A stretch of DNA of 64,000 bases from Microdochium bolleyi (Eukaryota; Ascomycota; Sordariomycetes; Xylariales; Microdochiaceae), in assembly GCA_001566295.1 (NCBI GenBank), contig KQ964255.1, positions 186,001 to 250,000 of the forward strand. The letters are read 5' to 3'. This document shows, in pieces, positions 10,309-21,854 of the stretch (positions within the stretch are counted from its first letter, which is position 1; the number at the start of each line of letters is the position of its first letter). A program made the translations under genes and the position numbers. Below the pieces are notes generated by a model that did no database searches, had not been told where the DNA came from, and worked only from the letters and a program-made list of their open reading frames with translations.

Positions 10309-12343
10309 ATGGCGGCCCAAGGGCAGAACTACTACAGCCCGCCAGACAACAACTACGGCTACAGCAACAGCGGCGGCTACAACAATGGCTACAACAACAA
10401 CCAGAACAACTGGCAGCCCCAGCAGAACCAGTACCAGCCGCCGCCTCCCCCAAACTACGGCCAACCGCCCCCGGAGCAGTACGCGATGCCCAACTACCAG
10501 CAGCCCCAGGGCCCTCCCCCTCAGCAGCAGCAGCCGCCGCCGCAGCAGCCCTCCTACAATGGCGGGGGCTACGGCAATGGCGACGAGAAGGGCACCTTCG
10601 ACCAGGCCTTCAAGATTGAGAAGCCAAAGTGGAACGATCTCTGGGCAGGCATTCTGGTTCGTGCGCCCGTGCGAAATGGCAGTTCGCAACGTGGAAGCTA
10701 ATGCTGTGCTCATCTAGTTCCTGCTCTTCGTAGCTGGCTTTGTCGTCGTCTCGGCTCTTTCCATCCAGGGTTTTGGTACGTGCCGCCTTCTTGCGACAAT
10801 GCAATCCGCGCGCCGTGGCGCTGTGCTAACAATTGTCCAGCCTCGAACCGTGGCTCGACTGGCAGCGGCATCTACAACGGCAACAACACTGTCGGGCTCA
10901 ACTCCAACACCATCATTCTCTTGTGAGTCCGAATGCGGTCGCGTTCTGACAGGTTCTTGCTAAATATCGTCTCTAGCGCATTCGTACTTGGCGTCGCAGC
11001 AGTGCTTAGCTATCTCTATGTCTGGGTCGCCCGCCTCTTCCCGAAGCAGTTCATCTGGGTCACCGGTATCCTCAAGTGAGCCCCTCCAGCCCGCTTCGTC
11101 TCTGCTGACCTCGCAACTGACAATTGACTTTCGCAGCATCGTCTTCGGCCTCGTCACCGCAATCTACATGCTGTACCGCAAGAACTATGCCGGCGGCATC
11201 GTCTTCCTCATCTTCGTCGTCTTCCTCGCCTTTTGCTTCTACACCTGGATCCCGCGCATCCCGTTCAGTGCTCTCATGCTCAAGACATCGATTACGGTCG
11301 CCAAGAGCTACGGCCACGTCTACCTTGTCAGCGCGCTCGGAGGGCTACTCGCGGCTGCTCTTGCTGCCTGGTTCTCGGTAACCTTTGTCTCGGTGTACAC
11401 AAAGTACCAACCAGGGCAGGCGGCATGTGGTGCCAACGGTGCCGGCTGTTCGAGTGGCAAGGTCATTGGCCTGCTTGTCTTCATCACATTCACCATGTAC
11501 TGGATCTCCGAGTGGCTCAAGAACACGATCCACGTTGCCATCTCCGGTGTCTACGGTTCCTGGTACTTCCACCCGCAGAACCCGCCCAAGGGCGCCACCC
11601 GCGGCGCCCTCAAGAGGGCTCTCACATACAGCTTCGGCTCCATCAGTCTCGGCTCGCTCCTCGTCGCCATCATCAACTTCTTGCGCCAGATTTGCTCCAT
11701 TGCCCAGCGCAGCGAGGCGGCCGAGGGTGACATCATCAGCAGCATTCTCTTCTGCTGCCTGGGTTGCATCTTGAGCCTGCTGCAGTGGGCTGTCGAGTTC
11801 CTCAACCGATACGCTTTCTCCTACATCGCTCTTTACGGCAAGTCGTACTTCGCGGCTGCCAAGGACACCTGGAAGATGATCAAGGACCGTGGTATCGATG
11901 CCCTTGTCAACGAGTGCCTCATTGGCCCAGTGTACGTTGTCCCGTTCGTGCCAAGCCATTCAACTCGTTTCACTGACCATGTCTATAGGCTCACATTTGG
12001 CGCCACATTTGTGGCATATGCCTGCGCTTTACTCGCCTATCTGTACCTGCTCTTCACTGACCCTGGATACAACAAAGGCGGCGACTACACCGCCGTAGTC
12101 GTTGCTTTTGCATTCTTGTAAGTCCCTTCCTCTGCGCGCGCGTTTCAATGTTCGCACTAACACTCTTCCTCCAGGATCGGCCTCCAGATTTGCAACGTCT
12201 TCACAACACCAATCAGCTCTGGCATCGACACCATCTTCGTCGCAGCGGCATGGGACCCGCAGGTCCTGTACAACCAACACCCGGAGCTGTACCAGGCCAT
12301 GGCCCACGTCTACCCTGAGGTCATGCAAGGTCTCCACGCTTAG
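10309..12343 (+). CDS. PNS1: PNS1-type choline-transporter-like (CTL) membrane protein
   Basis: Seven exons (10309-10656, 10718-10775, 10841-10922, 10977-11075, 11137-11931, 11989-12117, 12175-12343) join in phase to 559 aa. Residues 1-105 are a cytosolic tail rich in Asn, Gln, Pro, Gly and Tyr (repeats such as NNGYNNNQNNW). Then come about ten hydrophobic segments, the first being FLLFVAGFVVVSALSIQGF. Conserved CTL (PF04515) blocks are visible: WISEWLKNTIHVAISGVYGSWYF, and then RYAFSYIALYGKSYFAAAKD with a following cytosolic stretch DRGIDALVNECLIGP. PNS1 proteins sit in the plasma membrane; a choline transport role is suggested by animal CTLs but is not established for yeast Pns1. The first donor (GTTCGT) is weak; the following acceptor and GCTAAT branch site are good. 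It converges with the MFS gene 263 bp away. Confidence 0.9.
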
Positions 12344-12606
12344 TCGACGGCACACGCTATCGACCAAGAATCTTCGGGTCGACTGGATGTCTGCCCAACA
12401 GACACAAGACTCGAATACCAGTACCACATAGACAACGCGTCTTCTTATACCCCTGCATTATTTGCAGACACCCGTAATAATCAGAATCGATCATTGAAAG
12501 CTGTGCTTCTTTGAGTACCCAGACACAAATTAGAGTAATCAGGTTCAAAATCAAATTTGTCTAGTTCCAATTTCTGAGTTCCGCTGCAATGTTTTATCCA
12601 TAACAT

Positions 12607-14681
12607 TCATGGCACAGTGATCATGGCGAAGACGCCGATTGCAGCTCCATAGCACGCCGCGCTGACGAGGTAAGGAATGCCGAGGGCGGCGCCACCGATC
12701 GAGATGCCACGCACCCAGAGGGTCGCCATGAGCGGCGCGCCCAGCAGCGAGCCGAGGGTCTTGACCATCATGACGACGGCGAAGAGCTGCGTCTCGGTGT
12801 TAGCGCCGCCACTGCTGCCTTGCCGCAGGTCATCTTGTGCATCGCTGGACCCTGTGCCATGTCCTCCGCCGGGAGTCGTATATGAAGATAACGAAGACCC
12901 CGCGCCTCTCATCGTGGAAGGGGACGTGGCGGGGCTTCCTGCCGATGCTGAACCCGCCGCGAGCGCAAGCCCAGGCGGCGACGTCGAGGACAGATGCGGG
13001 ACGACGAAGGGCGACTTGAGCAGCGACAGCGTGAACACGGGCAACGCGGAGCCGAGCGCGTACACGCCCAGCGCGGGCAGGAGCAGGGCTACCGAGGAGG
13101 CGCACGCGATGAGCAGCGCGCCGAGCAGGGATACCCCGAGACAGATCCTGGCGTGGGCGATGTTTGTCCTCGTCTCGGCCGCGGCGGCGGCGGCGGCTGT
13201 GTCGGGCGTCGAGATGCTAGTGGGGTCGGGTCCGTCATAGGTGTCCTCGTCTTCGTCCCCGCCGGCGTGGGTCTCGGGGCTGTCCCGCCTCTCCGGGCCT
13301 CGCCTGAGCACCCGTGGGACAATGAACACGAGCAGGATGAAGTTGACGACGGCCTTGCACGAGAGAAGGTACCCCACCGAGGCGAAGCGCCAGCCGTGGC
13401 GCTTCGAGATGTACTGCGGGAGCAGCTTTGTGTCGGAGCTCGCGAGGGCGGTGAGGAGGAAGCTGGCCAGCAGCAGCGGAAGGTTCTGTTGTGGTTGTTG
13501 CGGGATCTGGCCCGTCTTGTGGTTGTTGTGATCGCCAGCAGCAGCAGCAGCATGTGAGCCGCGAGATATGGTTCGGAGCAGGGCAGAGATGTGTGTCTTT
13601 GTTCGCGTCCATTGGCTTTGGAGAAGGGAAGAGTAGTGGTATGCTGTGGAAGATGATCCGGTTGCTGGGCTGGTTCGCGCTGCTTTGAGGAGGGGTGATG
13701 ATGGGAGAAAAGGTTGTCGTTCGTCAGTGTCGTCTTGGCGGCCGTGGCGGGTTTGACGGGCAGCTTTTGGCTCGGGCTCCGGCAGGAGAGCCGTGGTCGG
13801 TATGGCCAGGAGCAGGAGGCATATTCCGATGACAAAGGGCAGCCACAGGACGCCGCTCATCGTGGCACTCGCGAGGCCCGGGCCGAGAAGGTTGGTCACG
13901 TAGGTTATCGAGCTCATATAGCCGAAGAGTGTTGCCCTGGTGGTTGAGCAGTCAGCACAGGTTACATCGGGATTTGATTTGCAAGGCCTCGCGATAAGGA
14001 GGGAGTGTTCGCGAGAAGAAAGAGACGGACAGACCCTCGAGTTGGAAACACACATACCTCGAGACATAATCGTCGGTAGAGCCAGCTGCGAGACTGTAGG
14101 TGATGGAGCTGAAGACACAGTCGCCACCGAGGAAGGAGAGGAAGGGCGCCGCGATGATAGCCGTGATGGGCAGGCTCTCGCCGAAGCCGAGTCCGATGAT
14201 GGGAGCCCAGGCGAGCATGAAGATCCGCGGCACGAGGTTCAGCCACAGCACGGCCCTCTGGCCTAGGGCCTCAGCTGCGAAGCCCAGGGGGATAGCCATG
14301 ATGAAGTCTGGCGGTTGAGATCATTAGTTCCTGGGCTGCTGATGTGCGGATTGTTCAATTGAGACACAGCTGCTTACCGCCCACTATCCACGCAGTCTCC
14401 ATCGCGCCGAGGATCCAGGCGAGCTGCTGCTGAACTGCATCCACCTTGCACAGGGTCTCATCGATCTCGCCGGCGGCGCTGCTTACTCTGCCGCTGCCAC
14501 CAGTGCCGGATCGGCCATCGCGGTAGAATTCGTCGCAGAGACGACGCTCGATGAGGCGGTTCAGGGGCAGCTGGTATAGGCTCGTGGCCAGCTGGACCAG
14601 CAGGAGCAGGGCGAGCAGGGCCGCCCGCGACGCGGTCCGCGGGCGTCGGTGCGCCGAGCTGGCGGGTGTAGGGCTATCCAT
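12607..14681 (-). CDS. Major facilitator superfamily transporter
   Basis: Three exons on the minus strand (14681-14378, 14307-14058, 13936-12607) join in phase to 627 aa. After a Ser/Pro-rich start comes TM1 (ALLALLLLVQLATSLYQLPL), a loop with LCKVDAVQQQLAWILGAMET, then DFIMAIPLGFAAEALGQRAVLWL, which is the fungal MFS signature position (usually iPyG.laDr.GRr). Further hydrophobic segments include LFGYMSSITYVTNLLGPGL and VLWLPFVIGICLLLLAIPT. A long hydrophilic central loop (about residues 265-350) holds HAAAAAGDHNN and PQQPQQ; a second such insert, Ser/Gly-rich, sits before the last two TMs. Substrate is not predictable from the sequence. It is divergent from the HET gene at 15258. The large open minus frame extending to 14127 in exon 3 is intron read-through. 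Confidence 0.82.
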
Positions 14682-15257
14682 GTATCGGGCCTCTCGGAGC
14701 GTTGCTGCACCCGCTGCGACGGGCTAGGTAGGCCACGGTCCGGTTCGTGATGGAGCGAAGTTGTTGACTGCTGTAGCAAGATGGAGGATGCCAGAACGAC
14801 AGGGATCCCCACGATAAGGGAACAGCCACCCTCCTGGACGGTGATTGGCGGATGCTGTCGTTTCCACCTGCGCTTCTTGGCATTGCTTGTACAAAGGACA
14901 AGACCTCGGACTCTGTTTCTGATACGTGCTGATGGAAGTGGACGGGGTTGACGCCACGATCGCTCCGTGTGCGTAGAACACTCAAGGCAGTGGTCAACAC
15001 CTTAAGTATTGGAGTAAACTGTCCCGGTTGGTGCGCGAGCACGATGTGCACCCAACGGTCCAAATGGCTTTGCAATACCTACTCCTCTAGATGTGAGCTT
15101 CTGCAGCCTAGGTATTCTAACTGACGACATCTGGTTCTATGTGGCATACTGCGAGCTATACTCTCCATCAAGACAGAGTTTATTGCAGTGCATAGTCGAT
15201 TGAACAGAAGCTTGGCCGCCCCGGATCGACTATGTCCCTGCAGCTCGACCCCGCATC
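14682..15257. other. Divergent intergenic region between MFS and HET genes
   Basis: 576 bp between two starts on opposite strands, so it must contain both promoters. Frames here (for example 14674-15075 minus) show no motifs. No clear TATA box or operator is visible. Confidence 0.45.
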
Positions 15258-17396
15258 ATGACAAAGTCGTCTGTTCTCAACAACAAGAATTTCAGGCTTC
15301 CTCGCTCATGCCGGCCCATGGCTATGGCGCCATTTGTGTATCTTCCACTCGAGACGGACGGTCATGTGATACGGCTAGTCACGCTTCTCCCTGGAGACTT
15401 CGACGATGATCTGCAAGTCGAGCTGGCACAAGCTCGGCTTTCACCGCCACCACCAACACACCCAGTTGTCGCGGAGGAGGACCGGTCAAAGAGCCGGCAG
15501 GAAGACCAGAAGCAATACGCAGACGGCCATTATACGGCACTCTCCTACGTCTGGGGGTCGACTGAGGACCCTAAGCACATCTCCGTGCGCGAGGAAGGCG
15601 GCAGCTCCGGCACACTGGTGGTCACGCGAAATCTGGAGGAAGCGCTTCGGTATCTACGGCACGCGCAGGAGCCGCGGGTGATGTGGATCGACGCGATATG
15701 CATAAACCAGGCCGACATGGACGAGCGGAGCAGGCAGGTTGTCTTTATGGCGCGGCTATACAACACCGCTCGCGACGTCGTCGTCTGGCTCGGCCCGGAC
15801 AAGGATGATGGAGAATTTGCGCTCACATTCTTGAAGTCGTGGGGCGATCGCATCTCCGTGAATTGGACAAAGACGGCAATGGAGATCCTGGGGAAGCGTG
15901 AGGACACAGGGGATTGCGAATTCGACGCAGAGTTCCCAAAGTCGATGAGCAGAGGAAGGCTCAACGACCGAGAAAGCTGGGCCTTGTACCACCTAATGAA
16001 CCGCGAATGGTTCGAGAGGCTCTGGGTCAGGCAGGAAGCTATCACAATGACACCGACGAGTATACGCTGCGGAAACACCGAGTTTGGCTCGCCGGCGCTA
16101 ATGAGGACGATCTTCATGATGCAGACTCGCAACATCTGGTTTGACCTACCTGTCGACGAGACCTTGCGGTTTCTGGAGCGGCGAAAGCTAGTGTACGACT
16201 TGATCGTCGCCAGAGCCGACACGCGACCACTGGACCGGCTTAGATTCGACCTCAGCGGCCTGAAATGGGGGCAGCCCGTGGACGCGATCTATGCCTCCCA
16301 GAACCTCCTCACAAGCTTGGAGAAGGATATGAACATCGTACCAGACTATACGCTCTCTGCCACCACAGTCTTCCAAGATTTGGCTACTCAGCTCATTAAT
16401 CACGCGGAGAAGCTAACACTCTTCCACACCTGTGAGCTCGCCTCCAAATCACTCCCCGACCTGCCCTCCTGGGTCCCGGACTGGTCAAACCAGATCAAGG
16501 TTTCCGCAATGGACGTCTTCTGGAGCGCCTCCGCGTGGATATCTGCGAGCTACTCCTTGGAGCCTGAGAATGTCTTGCGTGCTGCTGGGATACACAAGGC
16601 CACTGTGCGAACAGCATTCGACCTCGCAACCAAGCCACAGAACCAGGAACTTCTGTTTCTCAGAATCAGCCACCACATGTGGACTCTTCTCCCCGACGAC
16701 CTCTCCGCACCGTACATAGGCGGCGGCGACTTGTGCGAAGCATATACCAAGACGTTCTCCGCCGAGCACTGCCGCGAACGGTACAGCGAGGCTCTGGACA
16801 GAGTGGCACTCCAGGATGCGAAAGAGTTCATCCGCGAACTGCGGAGCATTTCCGCGATAGAAGGCGTCGCAGACCATCTGAGGGCCTGCAGTAGGCCGGG
16901 CATGGGGTCGTATCTCAATGCGGCCCTTGCCCTGTTTCGTGGGCGGTCTTTCATCACGACCGATGAAGGCTATATCGGGTTGGCACCGCAAGATGCACAG
17001 CCCGGTGATAGAATCAGCGTTATTCTTGGCTGCAGGATGCCGATGCTTCTTCGACCTATGCGCTCGACCCCAGGTTCCGGTGAAGACGTCGATGAGCCTA
17101 GCCAAAAATGGCAGATCGTGGGTGCTTGCTATGTCTCTGGGCTGATGAACGGCGAGGCAATCTACGGGCAGCTGCCGGAATGGATATCACCGATATCTAC
17201 AACGATACAGATGAACATGCAGAGGATGGGTTTCAGGGATGCGCGGACGGGCGAGATCAACAGCGACTGTGTGACAATCCTTGAGGACTACGGCGTCAAG
17301 GTAGACAAGGTACTATACGACCCCTGGAAGATGTATGTCTCGAGAAATTCACTCAAGGCTAAAGGTGTTGCCTTAGAGATGATTGATATTGTCTGA
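15258..17396 (+). CDS. HET-domain protein (heterokaryon incompatibility family)
   Basis: Single-exon gene of 712 codons. The HET domain (PF06985) is complete: FVYLPLETDGHVIRLVTLLPG at about 26-46, ALSYVWG at 94-100, VVTRNLEEALRYLR at about 121-134, MWIDAICINQAD at 142-153, then ER..QV and VVVWLGPDKDDGE. The long C-terminal part (about residues 200-712) has the usual features of large fungal HET proteins, including WALYHLMNREWFERLWVRQEA (conserved W..R.WF.R.W+.QE), LPSWVPDWS at about 405, and FITTDEGYIGLAPQDAQPGD near 565, which ends in the typical G..P..+..GD..+.+. block. The protein is predicted to mediate non-self recognition and programmed death, but no partner domain (NACHT, WD40, ankyrin) is present. 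In-frame ATGs at 15318 and 15324 are alternative starts just ahead of the conserved region. Confidence 0.92.
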   Translation: MTKSSVLNNKNFRLPRSCRPMAMAPFVYLPLETDGHVIRLVTLLPGDFDDDLQVELAQARLSPPPPTHPVVAEEDRSKSRQEDQKQYADGHYTALSYVWGSTEDPKHISVREEGGSSGTLVVTRNLEEALRYLRHAQEPRVMWIDAICINQADMDERSRQVVFMARLYNTARDVVVWLGPDKDDGEFALTFLKSWGDRISVNWTKTAMEILGKREDTGDCEFDAEFPKSMSRGRLNDRESWALYHLMNREWFERLWVRQEAITMTPTSIRCGNTEFGSPALMRTIFMMQTRNIWFDLPVDETLRFLERRKLVYDLIVARADTRPLDRLRFDLSGLKWGQPVDAIYASQNLLTSLEKDMNIVPDYTLSATTVFQDLATQLINHAEKLTLFHTCELASKSLPDLPSWVPDWSNQIKVSAMDVFWSASAWISASYSLEPENVLRAAGIHKATVRTAFDLATKPQNQELLFLRISHHMWTLLPDDLSAPYIGGGDLCEAYTKTFSAEHCRERYSEALDRVALQDAKEFIRELRSISAIEGVADHLRACSRPGMGSYLNAALALFRGRSFITTDEGYIGLAPQDAQPGDRISVILGCRMPMLLRPMRSTPGSGEDVDEPSQKWQIVGACYVSGLMNGEAIYGQLPEWISPISTTIQMNMQRMGFRDARTGEINSDCVTILEDYGVKVDKVLYDPWKMYVSRNSLKAKGVALEMIDIV

Positions 17397-17891
17397 TTAT
17401 AGAGTGCCTCGTGGCTCATCAAGCATTTCCACCAAGGCTCAAACAGTTCAAACCATTCTGCCTGAATACTGACTTTGATTAGGTTGGTAGGGTAGGTAAG
17501 TAGCTTTCCGAGCGGCAATAGGGCGTATCCCATGCGAAATGTTGCATCTCACAATAGTAGATCCTGAGGCATCGGTCAATACTCTCAGGGCCCTGAGAGG
17601 CAGCTCACATGGCACTGGTTCCAAAAACACATCCGACTCGGAAGATGTTCGCCCACGTGCCATATCCGTGTGCCATCCAAACCACGCTGTTCTTGGGCAC
17701 CAGTCCCCATTTCGACAAACTGAACGGAGATGACACCTTGCGCTTCTGGCATCTACGCATCTCCGGCATTACAGTCTCCTGCTATATAACTCAATCTACA
17801 GAGACTCATCATATCTCGAGGAACCTTAGCGGGCAATCAGCGCTTCTCTACCTGTCGCAGACACGTATATCATACAACAACACTCGACACC
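17397..17891. other. Intergenic region and promoter of the F-box gene
   Basis: 495 bp between two rightward genes. It contains a TATA-like element (17783-17789) and no supportable frame of its own. Confidence 0.45.
17783..17789 (+). promoter_or_regulatory. TATA-like element upstream of the F-box gene
   Basis: TATATAA within CTGCTATATAACTC, about 103-109 bp upstream of the ATG at 17892. The distance and sequence suit a core promoter; there is no direct evidence of use. It argues that the F-box gene below was, or is, transcribed. Confidence 0.45.
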
Positions 17892-19031
17892 ATGGCGTCT
17901 TGGCAAACGGCTCCGCCAGCCCAATCGATGTCACCCGAAGATATTCTAAAGATCTGTGCTGAACAAGTCAAAGAAAGCCTAGGAGGCAACATCCACAGCT
18001 GCCACACCCCCTCGGAGAAGAGGCTCATCAAGCAACTTCATTCTTACCCCGAGCGCCGCGCTCTTGCAGGCTTGGGCACGCTCGCGAAACTCCCGAATGA
18101 GCTTCTTCTGCTGGTCACGGATCAACTCGACCCCCTCTCGTTCTTTCGCTTCCGCCACATCAACCGCATGGCTCACGACTTCGCAACAACTCAGCCCAAG
18201 TACAACCATGTCGCACGACACGCCCCAACAGCTCTGATCGCCATGATCCGGTCCCAGCTGGCACAGACACTTACAATCAATGACCTCTACGCTCCTCTTG
18301 TCAGCCATGGCTGCAGCACGTGCTCCGAGTTTGGGGAGTACCTGTTCCTCCCGACGCTCACGCGCTGCTGCTCGTTCTGCCTCAGCCACCGTCCAGAGTT
18401 CTAGGTCCTGGACTCTACTTACCTTCAAGCTAGGATCATTACCCTCAGCGAAGATCGCGCGGTGCCCATGGGCACGTTCGCGCCGCTCCTAGACAGGCTG
18501 CGCTTAGTATCCGTGCCCGCCAGGCCCGGCCCTTTCGGTAACAACCTGCACGATGACTACCCGGCCACAGCCGACGGGTGCGGCTGGCTCATCGCCGTCC
18601 AGCAGCCCCGCGATGACAACGACGACAGCGACAAGACCGGGCAGCTCATTCAGGTAGCGGATCTCAAGGAGCCGCAGTCGCATCTGGCCGACGTGCTGCG
18701 CGGAATCCTCTACAAGGATGCTGTTGTCCGCGCCGTCCAGTCCCGCATGGCCAGCGTGGCGCTCCTGTGGCTCGACGCCGAGGCGACGAGGGAGGACGCG
18801 TGCGAGCCCGGCGTCCGGTGCAAAGGGTGCATCGTCGGGGCCGCCAGGGGCCGCCGCGGCCGGGAAAAGGCCTCGTGGTACGAGGACCGCGCCCGAGCGT
18901 ATAGCAGCGAGGGCTTCCTCCGCCACTTTGAGGCCTGCGAGGAAGCGCAGACGCTGTGGGCCGCCCACGTCGTCAGAGCTGGCGCGATGAACGGACGCAA
19001 AGGGAAGGGAGTGAGCAGATCTAAACGTTAG
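17892..19031 (+). pseudogene. F-box protein gene interrupted by an in-frame TAG (putative pseudogene or read-through gene)
   Basis: The first frame (17892-18404, 170 codons) encodes a typical fungal F-box protein: LAKLPNELLLLVTDQLDPLS at about 57-76, then FRFRHINRMAHDFA, HGCSTCSEFGEYLFLPTL and RCCSFCLSHRPEF. It stops at TAG (18402-18404). The same frame then stays open for another 208 codons to a TAG at 19029-19031. That second part ends as such proteins usually do: C-x2-C (RCKGC), then SSEGFLRHFEACEEAQTLW. I therefore read one about 379-codon gene with one amber codon. Introns that could remove it while keeping phase would need weak donors (GTCCAG at 18391, 39 nt; GTTCTG at 18374, 60 nt) and would delete conserved Cys residues or be too short. 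Either the gene is disabled, or the short form is functional, or the stop is read through or a sequencing error. Confidence 0.72.
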
Positions 19032-21854
19032 GACAAGTGAACCCTTTCTCCTGTGTTCTACTCGTCGTCGTCCAGTGCATTTGATGTAGTTACGCGCGCG
19101 TACGCACAGACTGCTATACCAGGGAAAGCCGGGGATATGGGTTGCTCTGGTGCATGCAAGGGTGCCGGCACCTGTCGTCGTTGGTGCGCCAGGAGCTCTC
19201 GATCGACGACATGGGTGTGCTTCAGCCTGGAGAATGCATACGCGTAGCTACCTGGGTAAGCGCACAATAGGCAGGCATTCTCTGAGCCTCAAATTCACGA
19301 CCACCGACTCAACACCACCCATTCGCTGCACTAGGGATTCTGTGCCGAAACAGGGCACTTGGCCCTGGTCTGTAGTTCAGGTCGGTTTAGGCAGTGCCGA
19401 GTGCAGATCGAGGCGAGTGGGCGGCGGCTTCTGCTCCGGAGGTCATTCCCTGTCTGAATGTCTGGCGAAGGCGGCGATGAGGAGAGAGGCAGACCACGCG
19501 AGAGGGGGCAAGGCGTACTTTTGCGGCTGGCGGGGCCAAGACGGCATAGGGCCGACTCGTGGCCTGGTCCGGACAAGGGGGATGTGCTAGCTGGTACACG
19601 CCGACATCACAGTCTGCTGGGTGGCGTGCTGACATGATGGAGGCAGCCAGGGGAAAAGAGGGGTTATATATAGGATTTATAGACCCCAAATTCCGCAGCT
19701 GTTAATTATGGATTTGCTTCCTTGCTTGTTTGCTCTGGCCGCACCAGCCCTCTTTATCACGTTTATCGGTCGTACTCCAGACGGTTGCCCATAGGCTGTG
19801 TGTAACGACGGTAAGCACCGACTGGTCCAGCATTCCGTCTTTTTTTCCCCATATTGCAGGCAGGATTGCCATCCTGGCGGTGCGGTGGCCCGAGCAATTC
19901 AAACTTCTCACGTCATGTTAGGCGTTCAGGCAGATATCTGAGGCCGCTCTGGCAAGAGTGAAGGGTCTATGTTCCTGCTGCGAGGTTGCACCCTCAAAGC
20001 AGGACGACGGGGTCCTCTGCAGCCAGGGAGGCGTCAAACATCGAGAGCCCTCCGTCTGTCGCAGCAATGCCCTGCGTGTCAGGTGGGGTCAGTCATTGTG
20101 ATTGTTTAGCGCGCGAATCATGCACAGGACACACGCAGAGGGTAGAGCTCCCGGACCGACAGGGAGGGCGAGTAGGCAGGTCTAGCCCCAGAGATCTGTC
20201 TCATGCTTCACGACGGGGAAGGCACGGCTCGGAGCTAGGTCCGTGGGAAGATCCCGAAGCCACTACACCTCTGATCAACGGCCATCTGGCGGTGCGCAGG
20301 ACCTAAGCGTCGTTGCGAGTCAGCCAGTCGGTCAATGTGAAAAATCTCGCTGTGCGCCTCAATTGTCCCATGGTGTTTGGCGGAGCAATGGCGGAGTATA
20401 CCCCAAAATATGGTCTCGAAACCTGACTAGTGTGCGTGCCAATTCCGCGCGTCCTGAGCATGACTCGAAACGCCGAGATGCCACGCGTGCAGCGGCGGCC
20501 AGTCTGCACTTGGCAAATTCTGAGGCGGGACCGTCTCTTTCGACTCGGTAGGGGGTTGTGGCTTTCGGACGACCGGCCAAGGCGTAGCGGCTGACTACCG
20601 GCCTGATCAGTCATCGACCATCTCGGTGCCGAAAGAGACCTGGGTACGGCTTCCGCTCCGGTAGGTTTAGAATCGCTGGACCCCTGATCCTGACAATACC
20701 TTCCAAGGCCCGTGGGGTTGCGCCGTAATCTGACAAAACGCTTGCCTCCTCGGAGAACACTCTTCCGTCTGATGTACACGAGAAGGCGACGCGGGACTGC
20801 ATGGCTTCATGTGGAGTACTGGAACGTTCGAGGATGCAGTCATTCGTGATTGCTTCCATGAATGGGCTTTTGTCTTTCAGCCTGATGGCATGATAAAGTG
20901 TGAATCATTCCATTCTCAAATTTCTCGGCCCACCAACCAGAGCACTCAAGTTGCTTCAATGGCGAGAAATGACGACATGGAGCAGTAGGGCTGTCCACAT
21001 CCCGACAGGACGGAGGCCCTTAGCACGTTGTCACGGGTGCATCCAACAGATAGCTACCCTGGGGCTCGCTTACACAGTCAGCAAATCCCAGGCGGGAGTG
21101 TCAGTATCGACAGATCTGCGAGTCTCACCCTTGTCAGCAGCCCAGACCCTGTCGGCCTCGAGCAGGCACTAGCTCTACTGCGTACTTCCCCACGGGCCTA
21201 GGAGTTCTCAGATCCTGGTCGTCTTGGCTGTACAAGGATGCCTAGTTCAGCTAGTATTGGATCCAAGTACAACTCATGATTGGACGAGGTTTACGAAGTT
21301 TCAGAATGGCTTGGATTCTCATTGGCTAACACATCGGGGCTTCGTCAACGTCGGTTTCGCTCGTTTTGCGGTCCCTCAGCAGAAGACGCCCTGGCTCAAC
21401 GTCACCGACCGCCTAAGCATGTTCTCGAACCTTTCCTCCTCTCGCTTGTATACCAGTGTGGCGTCACAAAAGCAACCGGAAAGGGCACCGAGACTCACGA
21501 GGTCCTTGTATGAGTAACATTCCAGGCCGCCGTCTGAGATCGACCACACCCCGTGGTGGCTGTTAGGATCCACGGTCCACAGCTCCACGGAACCCAGAGC
21601 GCTTCAGCGGAGTTGGCTTTACGACGGAGAGACACTAAGCCATCCCAGCGGCCGGCGGACTGTATCTTGGTCCTTGCACTCTGCCTAGCTGGCCCGGTTG
21701 TGGTGCCCATCTTCTGCATCCTCCTTGGACAATCCCGTGCCGCGTGTTTGGGGGCATGTCGGAGACCTCATGCCATCTCCCTCCCTCCAGGACTTCAAGG
21801 TCTCTCATCTCGCCTCTCCACTACATATATCCTTCAATATCGCTACCATTCATC
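19032..21854. other. 2.8 kb region without a recognisable gene
   Basis: Short frames occur on both strands (19150-19590 plus, 19387-19689 minus, 20303-20779 minus, 21376-21588 minus), but none has domain motifs, signal peptide or consistent splice structure, and they overlap one another. An AT-rich patch (TTATATATAGG) lies at about 19662-19672. I saw no terminal inverted repeats or transposase remnant. The right end is the leader of the gene at 21855. Confidence 0.4.

Noticed and set aside
11345..11959. 204-codon minus-strand frame over PNS1
   Set aside because: Antisense of a conserved transmembrane exon; no independent support.
18391..18429. A 39-nt intron removing the TAG of the F-box gene
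   Set aside because: It keeps phase, but the donor GTCCAG is poor and 39 nt is shorter than any other intron in the window.
18338..18448. Longer introns (donors at 18320-18374, acceptors at 18433 or 18448) removing the TAG
   Set aside because: They keep phase but delete the conserved EYLFLP or RCCSFC blocks and use weak donors.
20303..20779. 158-codon minus-strand frame in the gene-free stretch
   Set aside because: Arg/Ser-rich translation without any motif; overlaps frames on the plus strand.
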